Source: Arion vulgaris (taxonomy: Eukaryota; Mollusca; Gastropoda; Stylommatophora; Arionidae). Taken from it: DNA of 64,000 nt. The notes under the pieces were generated by a model. It did not search any database, was not told the origin of the DNA, and worked only from the letters and a program-made list of their open reading frames with translations. The DNA is taken from positions 18,399,286 through 18,463,285 of the forward strand of contig CM036762.1 of the NCBI GenBank assembly GCA_020796225.1, written 5' to 3'. The position numbers and the translations under genes were made by a program. Of this stretch, positions 44,358-56,199 are shown piece after piece; the stretch's first letter is position 1, and every line of letters starts with the position of its first letter.

Positions 44358-45627
44358 CTGGCCATTAGCTCAACTAGGAATGCATGAACATGAGAACGTA
44401 TGAAACAGATAGCGTCGCAATGGCCTTTGTGATTTACTTTTAATAAATATTTGAATGTTTCAAGTGTAGAACTAGTTTTGAGATTTGACCAGGTGTAGAT
44501 GTATGTGCAGTGATAGTACACTAATATTTTCATTATTATGTGATCAGTAAAGAGAAAGTATCGACAATATTCTGTAGATTATTTGAAATTCCGTTTTGTG
44601 TCTTGGTCTTAAATGACAAATTATCAAAGTGTTTGTTTACCAGCACGAGTTTTCTAGAAGCAAGTAAACTAGTGATTCCTGACATTTACCAAGAAAAAGC
44701 GATAGTTACACAATATTTCTTAATTCAGGTTAAATACAAAAATTCTGCAGGAATACCGACATTATCATGTTTAAGAAAATGTCCAATCACAATGATAAAG
44801 ATTTAATTATATCTCACACAGTTGTACTTATAATTGTGAAATGTTGTAACTTCACAATATTGGAGAACATGCATTTTACCATCTGTACATGAGGTAATTA
44901 GCATAATGATGTGTTTCTACTTCCTATTTGCTTGTTGGTTCACTTTTTGTTACAATATCTACTTTCGTTTTGTGATATATCTACATTCGTTTCGTGCTAT
45001 ATATACTTGTGATTCTCGTCAGTAATGGGAGTCAACACAGAAACAAAAAAGTTAAAGACTTCACGAAAAAGTTAAATGAACATTAAATGTGCTTCTAGTT
45101 CTGTCTTTACAGTTGAAATGAAATCATGTAAAAACTGGCATTATTGTTCTTTGTTACCATTTCAGATGAATACGCTGGGAATATGACAGAGAAACTAAGG
45201 ATTGTCAAGCTGTCGCATCTCTCTGTCAAGTCGTCAGTTTATTTAAACTCTACCCAACAATGTGATCATACCGAGAGTCGAACATGGACTTTTGCCGAAA
45301 ATGTGTGTAACCATTTGGTCACCCGCTCTACTATTGTCAATAACTATACTTACAAGACTGTAACAGCACGCAATGTCTCAGGCTTCGACGATTCCCATCA
45401 AACAAGACCAAATTCGTTGCCTTTATACTTCTTTCTGAACATCTTCACTAATTCACGGAATAATTTATCTAGTAAGCAGCTACTAAATGTTGCGTATAAC
45501 ACTGAGATTGATAATATAGCATATGGATTATATCTCTTATCCAATCTCGTAAAGTAGACTCATTATATTTATTCTCTTTTCTTATTGTTTGTTGTCTCCT
45601 GTTTCACGTAAACTTAATCATTAAGGT
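44358..45627. repeat. Cassette-shared DNA between I-like LINE and receptor 5
   Basis: 44390-44690 pairs with 11400-11690. 44765-44890 pairs with 17110-17240. 45170-45420 pairs with 58580-58860. One plus-strand frame (45144-45557, 137 codons) begins after a possible acceptor-like ttaccatttcag, but the paralogous sequence at 58570 onward has no matching open frame, so I do not call a gene. Confidence 0.6.
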
Positions 45628-46762
45628 TACAGGCAAATGGTTGCCAACTTCCTTATCTCTCTGTCAAATGAGATACTATTTATCAGGTAGTACCAAGGTG
45701 GTCTGAGATGAAATAGTATGCAAATGGTTGCCAACTTCCTTATCACTCTATCAAATGAGATACTATTTATCAGGTAGTACCAAGGTGGTCTGAGATGAAA
45801 TAGTATGCAAATGGTTGCCAACTTCCTTATCCCTCTGTCAAATGAGATATTATTTATCAGGTAGTACCAAGGTGATCTGAGATGAAATAGTATGCAAATG
45901 GTTGCCAACTTCCTTATCCCTCTGTCAAATGAGATATTATTTATCAGGTAGTACCAAGGTGGTCTGAGATGAAATAGTATGCAAATGGTTGCCAACTTCC
46001 TTATCTCTCTGTTAAATGAGATACTATTTATCAGGTAGCACCAAGGTGGTCTGAGATTAAATAGTATGCAAATGGTTGCCAACTTCCTTATCTCTCTGTC
46101 AAATGAGATATTATTTATCAGGTAGTACCAAGGTGGTCTGAGATGAAATAGTATGCAAATGGTTGCCAACTTCCTTATCTCTCTGTCAAATGAGATACTA
46201 TTTATCAGGTAGTACCAAGGTGGTCTGAGATGAAATAGTATGCAAATGGTTGCCAACTTCCTTATCTCTCTGTCAAATGAGATATTATTTATCAGGTAGT
46301 ACCAAGGTGGTCTGAGATGAAATAGTATGCAAATGTTTGCCAACTTCCTTATCTCTCTGTCAAATGAGATACTATTTATCAGGTAGTACCAAGGTGGTCT
46401 GAGATGAAATAGTATGCAAATGGTTGCCAACTTCCTTATCTCTCTGTCAAATGAGATATATTTATCAGGTAATACCAAGGTGGTCTGAGATGAAATAGTA
46501 TGCAAATGGTTGCCAACTTCCTTATCTCTCTGTCAAATGAGATACTATTTATCAGGTAATACCAAGGTGGTCTGAGATGAAATAGTATGCACATGGTTGC
46601 CAACTTCCTTATCTCTCTGTCAAATGAGATATTATTTATCAGGTAGTACCAAGGTGGTCTGAGATGAAATAGTATTCACATGGTTGCCAACTTCCTTATC
46701 TCTCTGTCAAATGAGATATTATTTATCAGGTAGTACCAAGGTGATCTGAGATGAAATAGTAT
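45628..46762. repeat. 87-bp minisatellite, 13 copies
   Basis: The unit contains gcaaatggttgccaacttcc, ttatctctctgtcaaatgag, ttatcaggtagtaccaaggt and ctgagatgaaatagtat. Variation is a few point changes (tatctctctg against tatccctctg or tatcactcta). 87 is 29 codons and no unit contains a stop in one minus frame, so a 292-codon frame appears; it is a by-product. No single-copy source is seen in the window. The related flank at receptor 6 (59105-59125) lacks it. Confidence 0.95.
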
Positions 46763-47204
46763 ATAACTTTACATTTATTACTTGTCGGGTTGCCATGGAA
46801 ACGTCGGCCATGTTTGATTATAAACACTGTCGTAAATTCAGTAAGTAGTCAAAACTAGTTAATATTATTTTATTTTTTTTAATTAAACTGCTTAAAAAGG
46901 CCAAAGCGCTAGGTACCTAGATAATTAAATTTTTTCTAAGACGTACAACAAGCCGACAGAAGTACAATGAATAAGACATATACAATTTTTACCAAAGAAA
47001 TAGGAACTTCTGGATACTAAAAATATTGGGTTTAAAAATATATTTCTTAAATCTCTGATTTCTATGACTTACTACCTACAGTATTGGCAGAACTATATGT
47101 GTGCCAAATTTTATATTGGTATCTTGAATGGTTACTGAGAATACCGTGAAGAAATATAGTAACTGTTAAACAGAGTAAATAAATGTCTGTGTCTAAAACA
47201 TAAG
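46763..47204. other. Region between the 87-bp array and receptor 5
   Basis: No gene. Contains gtcgggttgccatggaaacg near 46786 and AT-rich sequence. Probably the 3' untranslated side of receptor 5, but no poly(A) signal can be assigned with confidence. Confidence 0.4.
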
Positions 47205-48239
47205 TCAAGATTTTATCTCGTGGTATCCAATAATCTGGTAAAACTTGGCTCTGTAGATAGTATTGACCAGTAGATAAATTAACATCGGTATCGAACAACC
47301 GATGACACAGAAATTGAATACAATATTCCACAAGATGGTTCTAAGATCTTCAAACAGATCAGTATTCAAGTCTGGTATCGAATTGAATAAAGTAATGACC
47401 ACAATTCTAGGCAGACCACAAACTGTTAATGTAATCGCTAGTGCCAATACCACCTTTATTAATTTCCTTTCTTTTGTGGATAAGTTGATTTTTGACTTCT
47501 GAAAGGCTGTTTCTGACATGTGTAAGGATGATACAGAACGAACATTTGAAGATACTTTTAGTGCATGTATCATCCAAAGTGTGCAGAAAATTACGATAAT
47601 GAATGATAATTCTGATAAGGCTAAGCTTACTGTAATATCATATATCATTTCTGCCCTTGCTGATTCTTCATTGTTTTCATTCGTCAACATAGTTACAGTT
47701 AGTTTCGTATTGTTGACGCATGTTGTTAATTCTACTGGTCGGTTTACCCACTCCATTCTACCTGTAATACATATGGGAAGTGTAATGATGATATGTAAAA
47801 TGTAGATAGCGAGTACAGCGATGACACAACGATATCTTGTGAATATCTTCTTGACTTTAAACGGAGAAACTACACAGAAACATCTCTCTATTGATATCAG
47901 AGCAGTTATCCAACAAGAGCACATGTATACAATGTTCATTATACACGCGAAAGTGAAGTACCCTAGTGCCCTCGCGATTGTAGCACTGATAGGATAAAAC
48001 AGTTTAGTAAAACTTCCAATATTATTAGTTGCGCGCAAGAATGTTGCAGCAAAATCTGTGATTGAGAGAGCAAACAATTCAACGCTCATGCTGTCTTTGA
48101 GACCTAGTCTCCAGAAGATGACAATATTGAAGAGATTACCGACACAACCAAATATCGAAATACAAAGTCCAACAAGTGTAGCAGATACATCTCGATCGAA
48201 AGATTGAAGTCGATTCGTTGAAATGAATGAACTATTCAT
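47205..48239 (-). CDS. Receptor 5: rhodopsin-like (class A) GPCR, intronless
   Basis: 344 residues, seven TM segments: about 18-42, 52-74, 88-117, 136-158, 199-225, 259-285 and 299-325. Key boxes: CVGNLFN (32-38), ALSITD (57-62), IERC (117-120) for DRY, SPFKVKKIFTRYR (125-137), CGLP (274-277) for CWxP, IPMLIY (317-322) for NPxxY. C174 and NNT at 176-178 lie in extracellular loop 2. ICL3 carries KSKINLSTKER (248-258). The start is the ATG at 48239. The upstream ATG used by receptor 1 is ATT here (48282-48284), so translation must begin about 14 codons later. An intact single exon very similar to receptors 1 and 6; ligand unknown. Confidence 0.92.
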   Translation of the reverse strand: MNSSFISTNRLQSFDRDVSATLVGLCISIFGCVGNLFNIVIFWRLGLKDSMSVELFALSITDFAATFLRATNNIGSFTKLFYPISATIARALGYFTFACIMNIVYMCSCWITALISIERCFCVVSPFKVKKIFTRYRCVIAVLAIYILHIIITLPICITGRMEWVNRPVELTTCVNNTKLTVTMLTNENNEESARAEMIYDITVSLALSELSFIIVIFCTLWMIHALKVSSNVRSVSSLHMSETAFQKSKINLSTKERKLIKVVLALAITLTVCGLPRIVVITLFNSIPDLNTDLFEDLRTILWNIVFNFCVIGCSIPMLIYLLVNTIYRAKFYQIIGYHEIKS

Positions 48240-49526
48240 ATCTTGAATATCAGCATCTAGAATCAGTTGGTTTAACGTAGTAATTGTAATAAGAGGTAAA
48301 GGTAATCACGTAGCCTATAATAACGTATGTTTGTAAAGTGTTCAAAGCCTCGCAGTACTAAATTATAACGTTTAACCGTGATGAGGCCAGCTCACGTTTA
48401 CAGTTACTCAACACACAATGTTCAATGATGAAGATACATACATTGACAAATCTGCTATTTTGAGATTGTAGAAATGTGAGCTCAAAAGGTTCACAAGTAA
48501 AAGTTATTTCGGATGGACAGAGAATGTATATAAACAGCTGGACATTACGTGAGATATAATGAAAAAGAAGAACAGTCTACAAAGTCTATGCGGCATTTAA
48601 CAGTTCACAGTTCTGTGACATTATGTGTTGAGAAGCTATCTTAAACAGACGTCGAGAACATGGTCGTTGTTGTAGATATATTGTTTTATTTTCACATATT
48701 TATTTATGATGATGAACTATCTATTTTATAAAGCTGGTCATTTATCTAGTACCAATTATATTGATAAGCAATTATCTGTGTCGAATCAATGAAATGTATT
48801 CATGTAATGTTTAATGATATCTTCAAACACTTCCTACTGAAATGTAATAACACGTTGTTATCGAAATAAAGTTTGTTTGCAATTTCACGAGGCGGAATCT
48901 ACTTAATTTTTACCAGTTTTTGATCAACGAATCGTCGTCAATTGTATAGACAAACTAAATTGCAATGTTTTAACAAGACAAAAGTGGTGATATTCTAACT
49001 TGGTACTAATCATTTACGTGTTGAAGATTCGCAAAAGTTCACGGGGAAATTAACCATGTTTTAATTGGAGAACATTTGCGTCAACTTTCTCATAATTAGA
49101 AACACACTTTTCTATCAACCTCTCTCTCACTTTTTTTCCTTAGTATTCAAATACCTCTCTCTCTCTTCTCACCTCAACCTTTGCCAATTTTCTGCTGTTT
49201 ACGTCTTCGTTCTGTTATCTAAATTCAATAAGACATAATTATCGTATTTTCATTGAACACAACCATCGTATTCTAATTATGATCTGAGGAGGATCTGTTC
49301 TCTTCATATCTGTTTGTTTTTCTTGATTTCTTTTAGTGACTTGGTACCCGATAAATTATGTTTTTAGTAAGTATTAGTTTTTTTCACTTAATTAACAAAA
49401 TCATCTCTCTTTCTTGAACATGCATATATTATAAATATTAGTTCGTTGTTCGATTGTATAGTGTTCTGTCTTTCTTCATTGTTATTATTTCTTGCACAAT
49501 TGGTTGTGTTCAAGTTATTGTTGTCC
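48240..49526 (-). repeat. Upstream flank of receptor 5
   Basis: Cassette flank with the same order of landmarks as 4832-6020, including a TATA-like tattatagg on the minus strand (48310-48320) and a ct-rich tract at 49115-49175. The distal block stops abruptly at 49526 (attgttgtcc). Confidence 0.7.
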
Positions 49527-49585
49527 TTCTCTGCAAGCTCATACGGCAAAATGGTCACGGAAGTCAGTGGTGCATTCAGTGACTA
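49527..49585 (+). mobile_element. Scrap of I-like LINE RNase H
   Basis: ttctctgcaagctcatacgg followed by a-rich then ggtcacggaa matches 44057-44095 in LINE copy 3 (FSASSY...VTE). It marks the cut edge of cassette 5. Confidence 0.7.
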
Positions 49586-50904
49586 CTCGTCATTAAGGGC
49601 CTGTGGGGCCAGGCCCTACCTAAAATAATGTGTAGCGAGTATTTATTATTTTATAAATTATTTGCTCATAATTATTACCTTTAACTTTATACTGATTCGC
49701 TTTGACAGTTGAATATACAACGTTAAAATATTATATCATAATAATATAACAATCCTAATAATATAAAATATAATTATTTAAAAAATATTATATACTGTCT
49801 GAAATCCATCGTCTTTCCTACCTAATTAGTATACTTCACGCATTTCCAGCGCACTATTTTTACGGCCAGTAGAAATGTGGTCTATTTAGTCAACGTCTGT
49901 TAATATAGCGACCTCTGACTTCTTCTCGACTGCGTTTTACCACAGAAAAATATGTTATTTTCCTTCATTCAGTAGGGACATTCTTACGCGGCCAAGCCAG
50001 TGCACAGTTAAATGTTATTGAGCTAAATAATTAATCCGGTTGTGTAAATACAGAATGAATCCCTAATGATATATAAAAATAATAGAAAATGATATAAATA
50101 ATTAAATAACCATCATAGAATAGTTTAAAGTAATGGCCCGTTTCATCAATATACATCTGTCTACGACAATATACGACTCGTACGTACGTTTACATAATGT
50201 GACAAGGTGTGACCTACTTTATAAAGTGGTGACTCGAATTCAAATTGAAAAGAGTGAATTATTTATTACAAAGCCCGTTTCATTCGTTAAGGATAGAAGA
50301 AATTTACCACATCTGCCAAATAGCTTTACGAATACGCAACAAGATGGCAAGAAAAAGAGAACTTTCTGTAACAAGTGGTTTAGTTAAAAAATCGTGGTTT
50401 AACAGACAAAGAAAAGCAAAATGTTTTGTGTTTTTATTGTTCGCTTTTTTCATGGGGAAGGACTGTGGTCAACGGTAGGTTGTAGGAACCTCAGACATTT
50501 AAGTAAAAGATTAAAAAACACGAGGAAAGTGCACTTCATTTATGAAATGCCTGTAAATTTAAAATATTTGAGACTGTAAGCATTGCCGTACAGATATTCT
50601 ACACACAAAAATGTCAATCCAGAAACGAAATGACCTGATCACAAAAAATAGACACATACTAAACAGAGTGATAGAGTGTTTAATATTTTGTTGAACTCGT
50701 GAACTAGATTTGAAGGGTCACACTGAAATACAAAAATCAGCAAACCAAGGCAATTTCTTAGATCTATTATCTATACTCGGTAACAGTGGCGGCGCGTGGT
50801 CATTTTTCTTGTTGGGGCTCGGCAAAAGTTTCGGTAAAATCGAGGTTTTTGGAGTATTTACTATTATTTGTCTATTCCGGGAAGTTATTAACCCTTTCAG
50901 GAAA
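49586..50904. other. AT-rich non-coding region with hAT-like terminal motifs
   Basis: No gene is supported. Two stretches begin like hAT-type ends and have g-rich follow-ups: cagtgactactcgtcattaa at 49575 and cagtggcggcgcgtggtca at 50785. They are in the same orientation, so they do not form one simple element. The plus-strand frame at 50710-50964 runs through this motif and is not a credible protein. Confidence 0.35.
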
Positions 50905-53900
50905 AAAGCAAATGCTTCTGTTCTGCAGCAGCTTGAAACTAAAGATAGTTGGATAGTTAAATAAAATAAAATCAATGACAATACTAAAGAGAGTTGGCTA
51001 GTTAAATAAAATAAAATCAATGACAATACTAAAGAGAGTTGGCTAGTTAAATAAGATAAAATCAAGGACAAATGCTTCTGTTCTGCAACAGCTTGAAACT
51101 AAAGAGAGTTGACTAGTTAAATAAAATAAAATCAATGACAATACTAAAGAGAGTTGGCTAGTTAAATAATAAATCAATGACAATACTAAAGAGAGTTGGC
51201 TAGTTAAATAAAATAAAATCAAGAACAAATGCTTCTGTTTTGCAACAGCTTGAAACTAAAGAGAGAGTTGGATAGTTAAATAAAATAAAATCAATGACAA
51301 TACTAAAAAGAGTTGGATAGTTAAATAAAATAAAATCAAGAACAAATGCTTCTGTTTGCAGCAGCTTGAAACTAAAGAGAGAGTTGGATAGTTAAATAAA
51401 ATAAAATCAAGAAAAATGTTGTTATCTAAACTAAGAGAGTTGGCTAGTTAAATAAAATAAAATCAAGAACAAATGCTTCTGTTCTGCAGCAGCTTGAAAC
51501 TAAAGAGAGTTGGCTAGTTAAATAAAATAAAATCAATGACAATACTAAAGAGAGTTGGCTATTAAATAAGATAAAATCAAGCAATACTAAAATGTTACTG
51601 TTAAATAAAATAAAATCAATGCAATACTAAAGAGAGTTGACTAGTTAAATAAAATAAAATCAATGACAATACTAAAGAGAGTTGGCTAGTTAAATAAAAT
51701 AAAATCAATGACAATACTAAAGAGAGTTGACTAGTTAAATAAAATAAAATCAATGACAATACTAAAGAGAGTTGGCTAGTTAAATAAAATAAAATCAATG
51801 ACAATACTAAAGAGAGTTGGCTATTAAATAAGATAAAATCAATGACAATACTAAAGAGAGTTGACTAGTTAAATAAAATAAAATCAATGACAATACTAAA
51901 GAGAGTTGACTAGTTAAATAAAATAAAATCAATGACAATACTAAAGAGAGTTGACTAGTTAAATAAAATAAAATCAATGACAATACTAAAGAGAGTTGAC
52001 TAGTTAAATAAAATAAAATCAATGACAATACTAAAGAGAGTTGACTAGTTAAATAAAATAAAATCAATGACAATACTAAAGAGAGTTGGCTAGTTAAATA
52101 AAATAAAATCAATGACAATACTAAAGAGAGTTGACTAGTTAAATAAAATAAAATCAATGACAATACTAAAGAGAGTTGACTAGTTAAATAAAATAAAATC
52201 AATGACAATACTAAAGAGAGTTGGCTAGTTAAATAAAATAAAATCAATGACAATACTAAAGAGAGTTGACTAGTTAAATAAAATAAAATCAATGACAATA
52301 CTAAAGAGAGTTGACTAGTTAAATAAAATAAAATCAATGACAATACTAAAGAGAGTTGACTAGTTAAATAAAATAAAATCAATGACAATACTAAAGAGAG
52401 TTGACTAGTTAAATAAAATAAAATCAATGACAATACTAAAGAGAGTTGGCTAGTTAAATAAAATAAAATCAAGAACAATACTAAAGAGAGTTGACTAGTT
52501 AAATAAAATAAAATCAATGACAATACTAAAGAGAGTTGACTAGTTAAATAAAATAAAATCAATGACAATACTAAAGAGAGTTGACTAGTTAAATAAAATA
52601 AAATCAATGACAATACTAAAGAGAGTTGACTAGTTAAATAAAATAAAATCAATGACAATACTAAAGAGAGTTGGCTAGTTAAATAAAATAAAATCAATGA
52701 CAATACTAAAGAGAGTTGACTAGTTAAATAAAATAAAATCAATGACAATACTAAAGAGAGTTGACTAGTTAAATAAAATAAAATCAATGACAATACTAAA
52801 GAGAGTTGACTAGTTAAATAAAATAAAATCAATGACAATACTAAAGAGAGTTGAGCTAGTTAAATAAAATAAAATCAATGACAATACTAAAGAGAGTTGA
52901 CTAGTTAAATAAAATAAAATCAATGACAATACTAAAGAGAGTTGGCTAGTTAAATAAAATAAAATCAATGACAATACTAAAGAGAGTTGGATAGTTAAAT
53001 AAAATAAAATCAAGAACAATACTAAAGAGAGTTGACTAGTTAAATAAAATAAAATCAATGACAATACTAAAGAGAGTTGACTAGTTAAATAAAATAAAAT
53101 CAATGACAATACTAAAGAGAGTTGACTAGTTAAATAAAATAAAATCAATGACAATACTAAAGAGAGTTGACTAGTTAAATAAAATAAAATCAATGACAAT
53201 ACTAAAGAGAGTTGGCTAGTTAAATAAAATAAAATCAATGACAATACTAAAGAGAGTTGACTAGTTAAATAAAATAAAATCAATGACAATACTAAAGAGA
53301 GTTGACTAGTTAAATAAAATAAAATCAATGACAATACTAAAGAGAGTTGACTAGTTAAATAAAATAAAATCAATGACAATACTAAAGAGAGTTGACTAGT
53401 TAAATAAAATAAAATCAATGACAATACTAAAGAGAGTTGGCTAGTTAAATAAAATAAAATCAATGACAATACTAAAGAGAGTTGGCTAGTTAAATAAAAT
53501 AAAATCAATGACAATACTAAAGAGAGTTGGCTAGTTAAATAAAATAAAATCAATGACAATACTAAAGAGAGTTGACTAGTTAAATAAAATAAAATCAATG
53601 ACAATACTAAAGAGAGTTGACTAGTTAAATAAAATAAAATCAATGACAATACTAAAGAGAGTTGACTAGTTAAATAAAATAAAATCAATGACAATACTAA
53701 AGAGAGTTGGCTAGTTAAATAAAATAAAATCAATGACAATACTAAAGAGAGTTGACTAGTTAAATAAAATAAAATCAATGACAATACTAAAGAGAGTTGG
53801 CTAGTTAAATAAAATAAAATCAATGACAATACTAAAGAGAGTTGGCTAGTTAAATAAAATAAAATCAATGACAATACTAAAGAGAGTTGACTAGTTAAAT

Positions 53901-54430
53901 AAAATAAAATCAAGAACAATACTAAAGAGAGTTGACTAGTTAAATAAAATAAAATCAATGACAATACTAAAGAGAGTTGACTAGTTAAATAAAATAAAAT
54001 CAAGACAATACCTAAAAAGAGAGTTGACTAGTTAAATAAAATAAAATCAATGACAATACTAAAGAGAGTTGGCTAGTTAAATAAAATAAAATCAATGACA
54101 ATACTAAAGAGAGTTGGCTAGTTAAATAAAATAAAATCAATGACAGTACTAAAGAGAGTTGACTATTAAATAAAATAAAATCAATGACAATACTAAAGAG
54201 AGTTGACTAGTTAAATAAAATAAAATCAATGACAATACTAAAGAGAGTTGGCTAGTTAAATAAAATAAAATCAATGACAATACTAAAGAGAGTTGGCTAG
54301 TTAAATAAAATAAAATCAATGACAATACTAAAGAGAGTTGGCTAGTTAAATAAAATAAAATCAAGAATAAATGCTTCTGTTCTGCAGCAGCTTGAAACTA
54401 AGAGAGAGTTGGCTAGTTAAATAAAATAAA
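50905..54430. repeat. 45-bp minisatellite of about 75 copies, derived from LINE-Z
   Basis: The unit is gagagttgactagttaaata, aaataaaatc, aatgacaata, ctaaa. Main variants are ttgactag and ttggctag; aagaac replaces aatgac in some. Longer border units containing aaatgcttctgttctgca and cagcttgaaac occur at about 50909, 51068, 51227, 51346, 51471 and again at 54369. 45 is 15 codons, so minus-strand frames of 343 and 397 codons (LILFYLTSQLSLVLS repeated) appear; they are artefacts. The right edge runs directly into LINE-Z sequence. Confidence 0.95.
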
Positions 54431-54500
54431 ATCAAGGACAATTACATTTTTCGGACACATCAAACGATAGGAGCGCCTAGAGAAGATTTTTTTAAAACTT
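54370..54500 (+). mobile_element. LINE-Z C-terminal fragment at the right edge of the 45-bp array
   Basis: Reads roughly KESWLVK, then a frame change, then TFFGHIKR-like and RLEKIF. It matches 17355-17450 base by base (gttggcta, atcaagga, gcctagagaa). The first 45 bases are the ancestor-like unit of the satellite. Confidence 0.75.
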
Positions 54501-54739
54501 ATCTGGAACGCAGATTAAACATGCGTCAGCCGCATGACAACGAATCACGAACTTGTGAGTGAGACCACGCGTCGTACACATATTACGTGATTTTTGTAAT
54601 ATATAATCTCTGCGGTAAACATAGAAAACGGCTCGTTTGATTTGGTTGATGTCTACGTCCTGTAAAGGATATACCACGATTTTCATCCTATATGTAGTGT
54701 ACTGTGAAAGAATTGCAATTCTTCACTTCTGTTGTATTC

Positions 54740-54830
54740 TTTGCTTGATAAAGGCAATTTGGTCGAAACGTTTCTGTGTATTGTCATTGTTTTTGTAAAT
54801 CTCCAGTACTGTGTAACTTTGTTATTGTTA
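54740..54830 (+). repeat. Penelope-like arm fragment
   Basis: tttgcttgataaaggc, ttggtcgaaacgtt, tgtcattgtttttgtaa and agtactgtgtaactt match the right arm at 28890-28975 and the inverse of 38945-39055. Nothing coding is attached. Confidence 0.75.
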
Positions 54831-55045
54831 AAAATGTGTTTACGTGTTTTGCTCAACTCGACTCAGTTGACTTCTTCTTATTCTTCTTCCTCATCGAACC
54901 CTCCATATCAACCACTCTGTGGAATTTGTATGTGATCTGAGCCTAAGAGTGATTATACGTTGTGTCAGTTATGCACCTACAAGTTTTTCCAGCACATCCG
55001 ATTTCTGCTCTGCGTCATATTTACTAAAGTAACATCCCTAGGGCC

Positions 55046-55389
55046 TTTTTTTTTTTTTTTTTTTTTTTTCTTTCGTCCGCTTTCAACTCAGACGAAGTTT
55101 CATCTCTGAAACTGAATTTTGCGTGAAAATCCGTTTTTCCAATTTCTTACAATGGCAGCAGCGTGCACATTGTAAATTACTTTACACTGGCAGCCGTGTG
55201 CTCAATGTACTTGTAATTAGTATTCTTTCGCCATACAGGCAGATTTTCTCCGACTTCAGAGGTACTCATGTTATCGTCCTGAGTAAGACCAGGGGACTCG
55301 AACAAATGCCGGACAGTAGGTTCGAACCCGAGCTATGAGGCGTCTCACAGCTAGCAGGCCGAGCTACTATCAACTACTCTAGGCAGTCC
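55046..55389 (-). mobile_element. tRNA-derived SINE with poly(A) tail and 10-bp target duplication
   Basis: The plus strand begins with 24 T (55046-55069), the poly(A) tail of a minus-strand insertion. At the other end the minus strand reads tagctcggcctgctagc (A-box-like, about 55365) and gggttcgaacctac (B box, about 55326-55313). ccctagggcc flanks both sides (55036-55045 and 55390-55399). The long clean tail and exact duplication suggest a fairly recent insertion. The host site is itself repeat-like (cctcttacgacatgc at 55412). Confidence 0.88.
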
Positions 55390-55399
55390 CCCTAGGGCC

Positions 55400-56199
55400 T
55401 ACATTAGCCGCCTCTTACGACATGCATTGTAGGTTGCAGTAGTACTATTTTTTGCTTTCCTTGCGGCCCCAGCAACACACGGACAAGTTCAGTTGACAAC
55501 GTTAACTGTACGAAAGAAAATTGTGTGATTTTGTACAATCCTCATCCAACTCTAGATAAGTTTATAGTTGGCTCTGTCCCAGCTAACTCTAGATAAATAG
55601 GCCAGGCAACTAACTGGAGAATTTCTGACATAGATCAGGGAAGGGGACTGGAAAATATAGATGTTTGATAGAACACTGCAAGCTTTTTGCAATTTTACTC
55701 AATTCTGTGAGTCTATGGTTATTTATTGGTCAGAAATATTCATAAAATTGATATTCCTTATTGTTAAACTTAACTTGTTGCATAATATAACTTCGATTTA
55801 GTGTTATGGTTTTAACAAAAGCAGGTTTTCGTTTAAATTGAGAGCCCTTAAAATGACTGTATGAGGGACTATGAGGTGGTAGGAGGGAGGATAGGACCGT
55901 GAGTGGTTGTTAGTTACTGTGGGGGCCAGAAGGTGATGATATCAGCAATAATTGTTCGGAAGGGGTCCATATTTCGGGTCCATATTTATATCCATGTAGT
56001 CTGACGACGCAACATGAACTGACTCTGTAGACAAGATGTATTAATGCAAGGGACAATTAACTAAACCTAATCTTATTATATGATGGTTAGTTATTTATTA
56101 CTATTATTTTCTATAATTATATACAATTTTTATCTCAAATTGGAGATTTATTCGATAATTAAACGGACTATTTAAACTAGAGTTCTCGTTTATCTGGGA
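55400..56199. other. Non-coding, with one dispersed repeat
   Basis: 55790-55980 is related to 12510-12680 inside the 4.7-kb TIR element (gagagcccttaaaatgactg against gggagccctgaaaaggactg; ggtgatgatatcagcaataa). The rest shows nothing recognisable. Confidence 0.5.

Noticed and set aside
45144..45557. 137-codon plus-strand frame with an acceptor-like site before its second in-frame ATG
   Set aside because: The paralogous flank at 58570-58870 shows no corresponding open frame, and no protein motif is recognisable.
45627..46505. 292-codon minus-strand frame in the 87-bp array
   Set aside because: Same artefact: a 29-codon unit without stops, ending wherever a unit has an indel.
47302..47805. 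Plus-strand frames opposite receptor 5 (and 59480-59782 opposite receptor 6)
   Set aside because: They are antisense shadows of conserved receptor codons and have no independent features.
51807..54003. Very long minus-strand reading frames (343 and 397 codons) of a repeated 15-residue hydrophobic peptide
   Set aside because: They are the 45-bp satellite read in a stop-free frame. The unit is a multiple of three, copy borders are not respected, and no start, signal or flanking gene structure supports translation.
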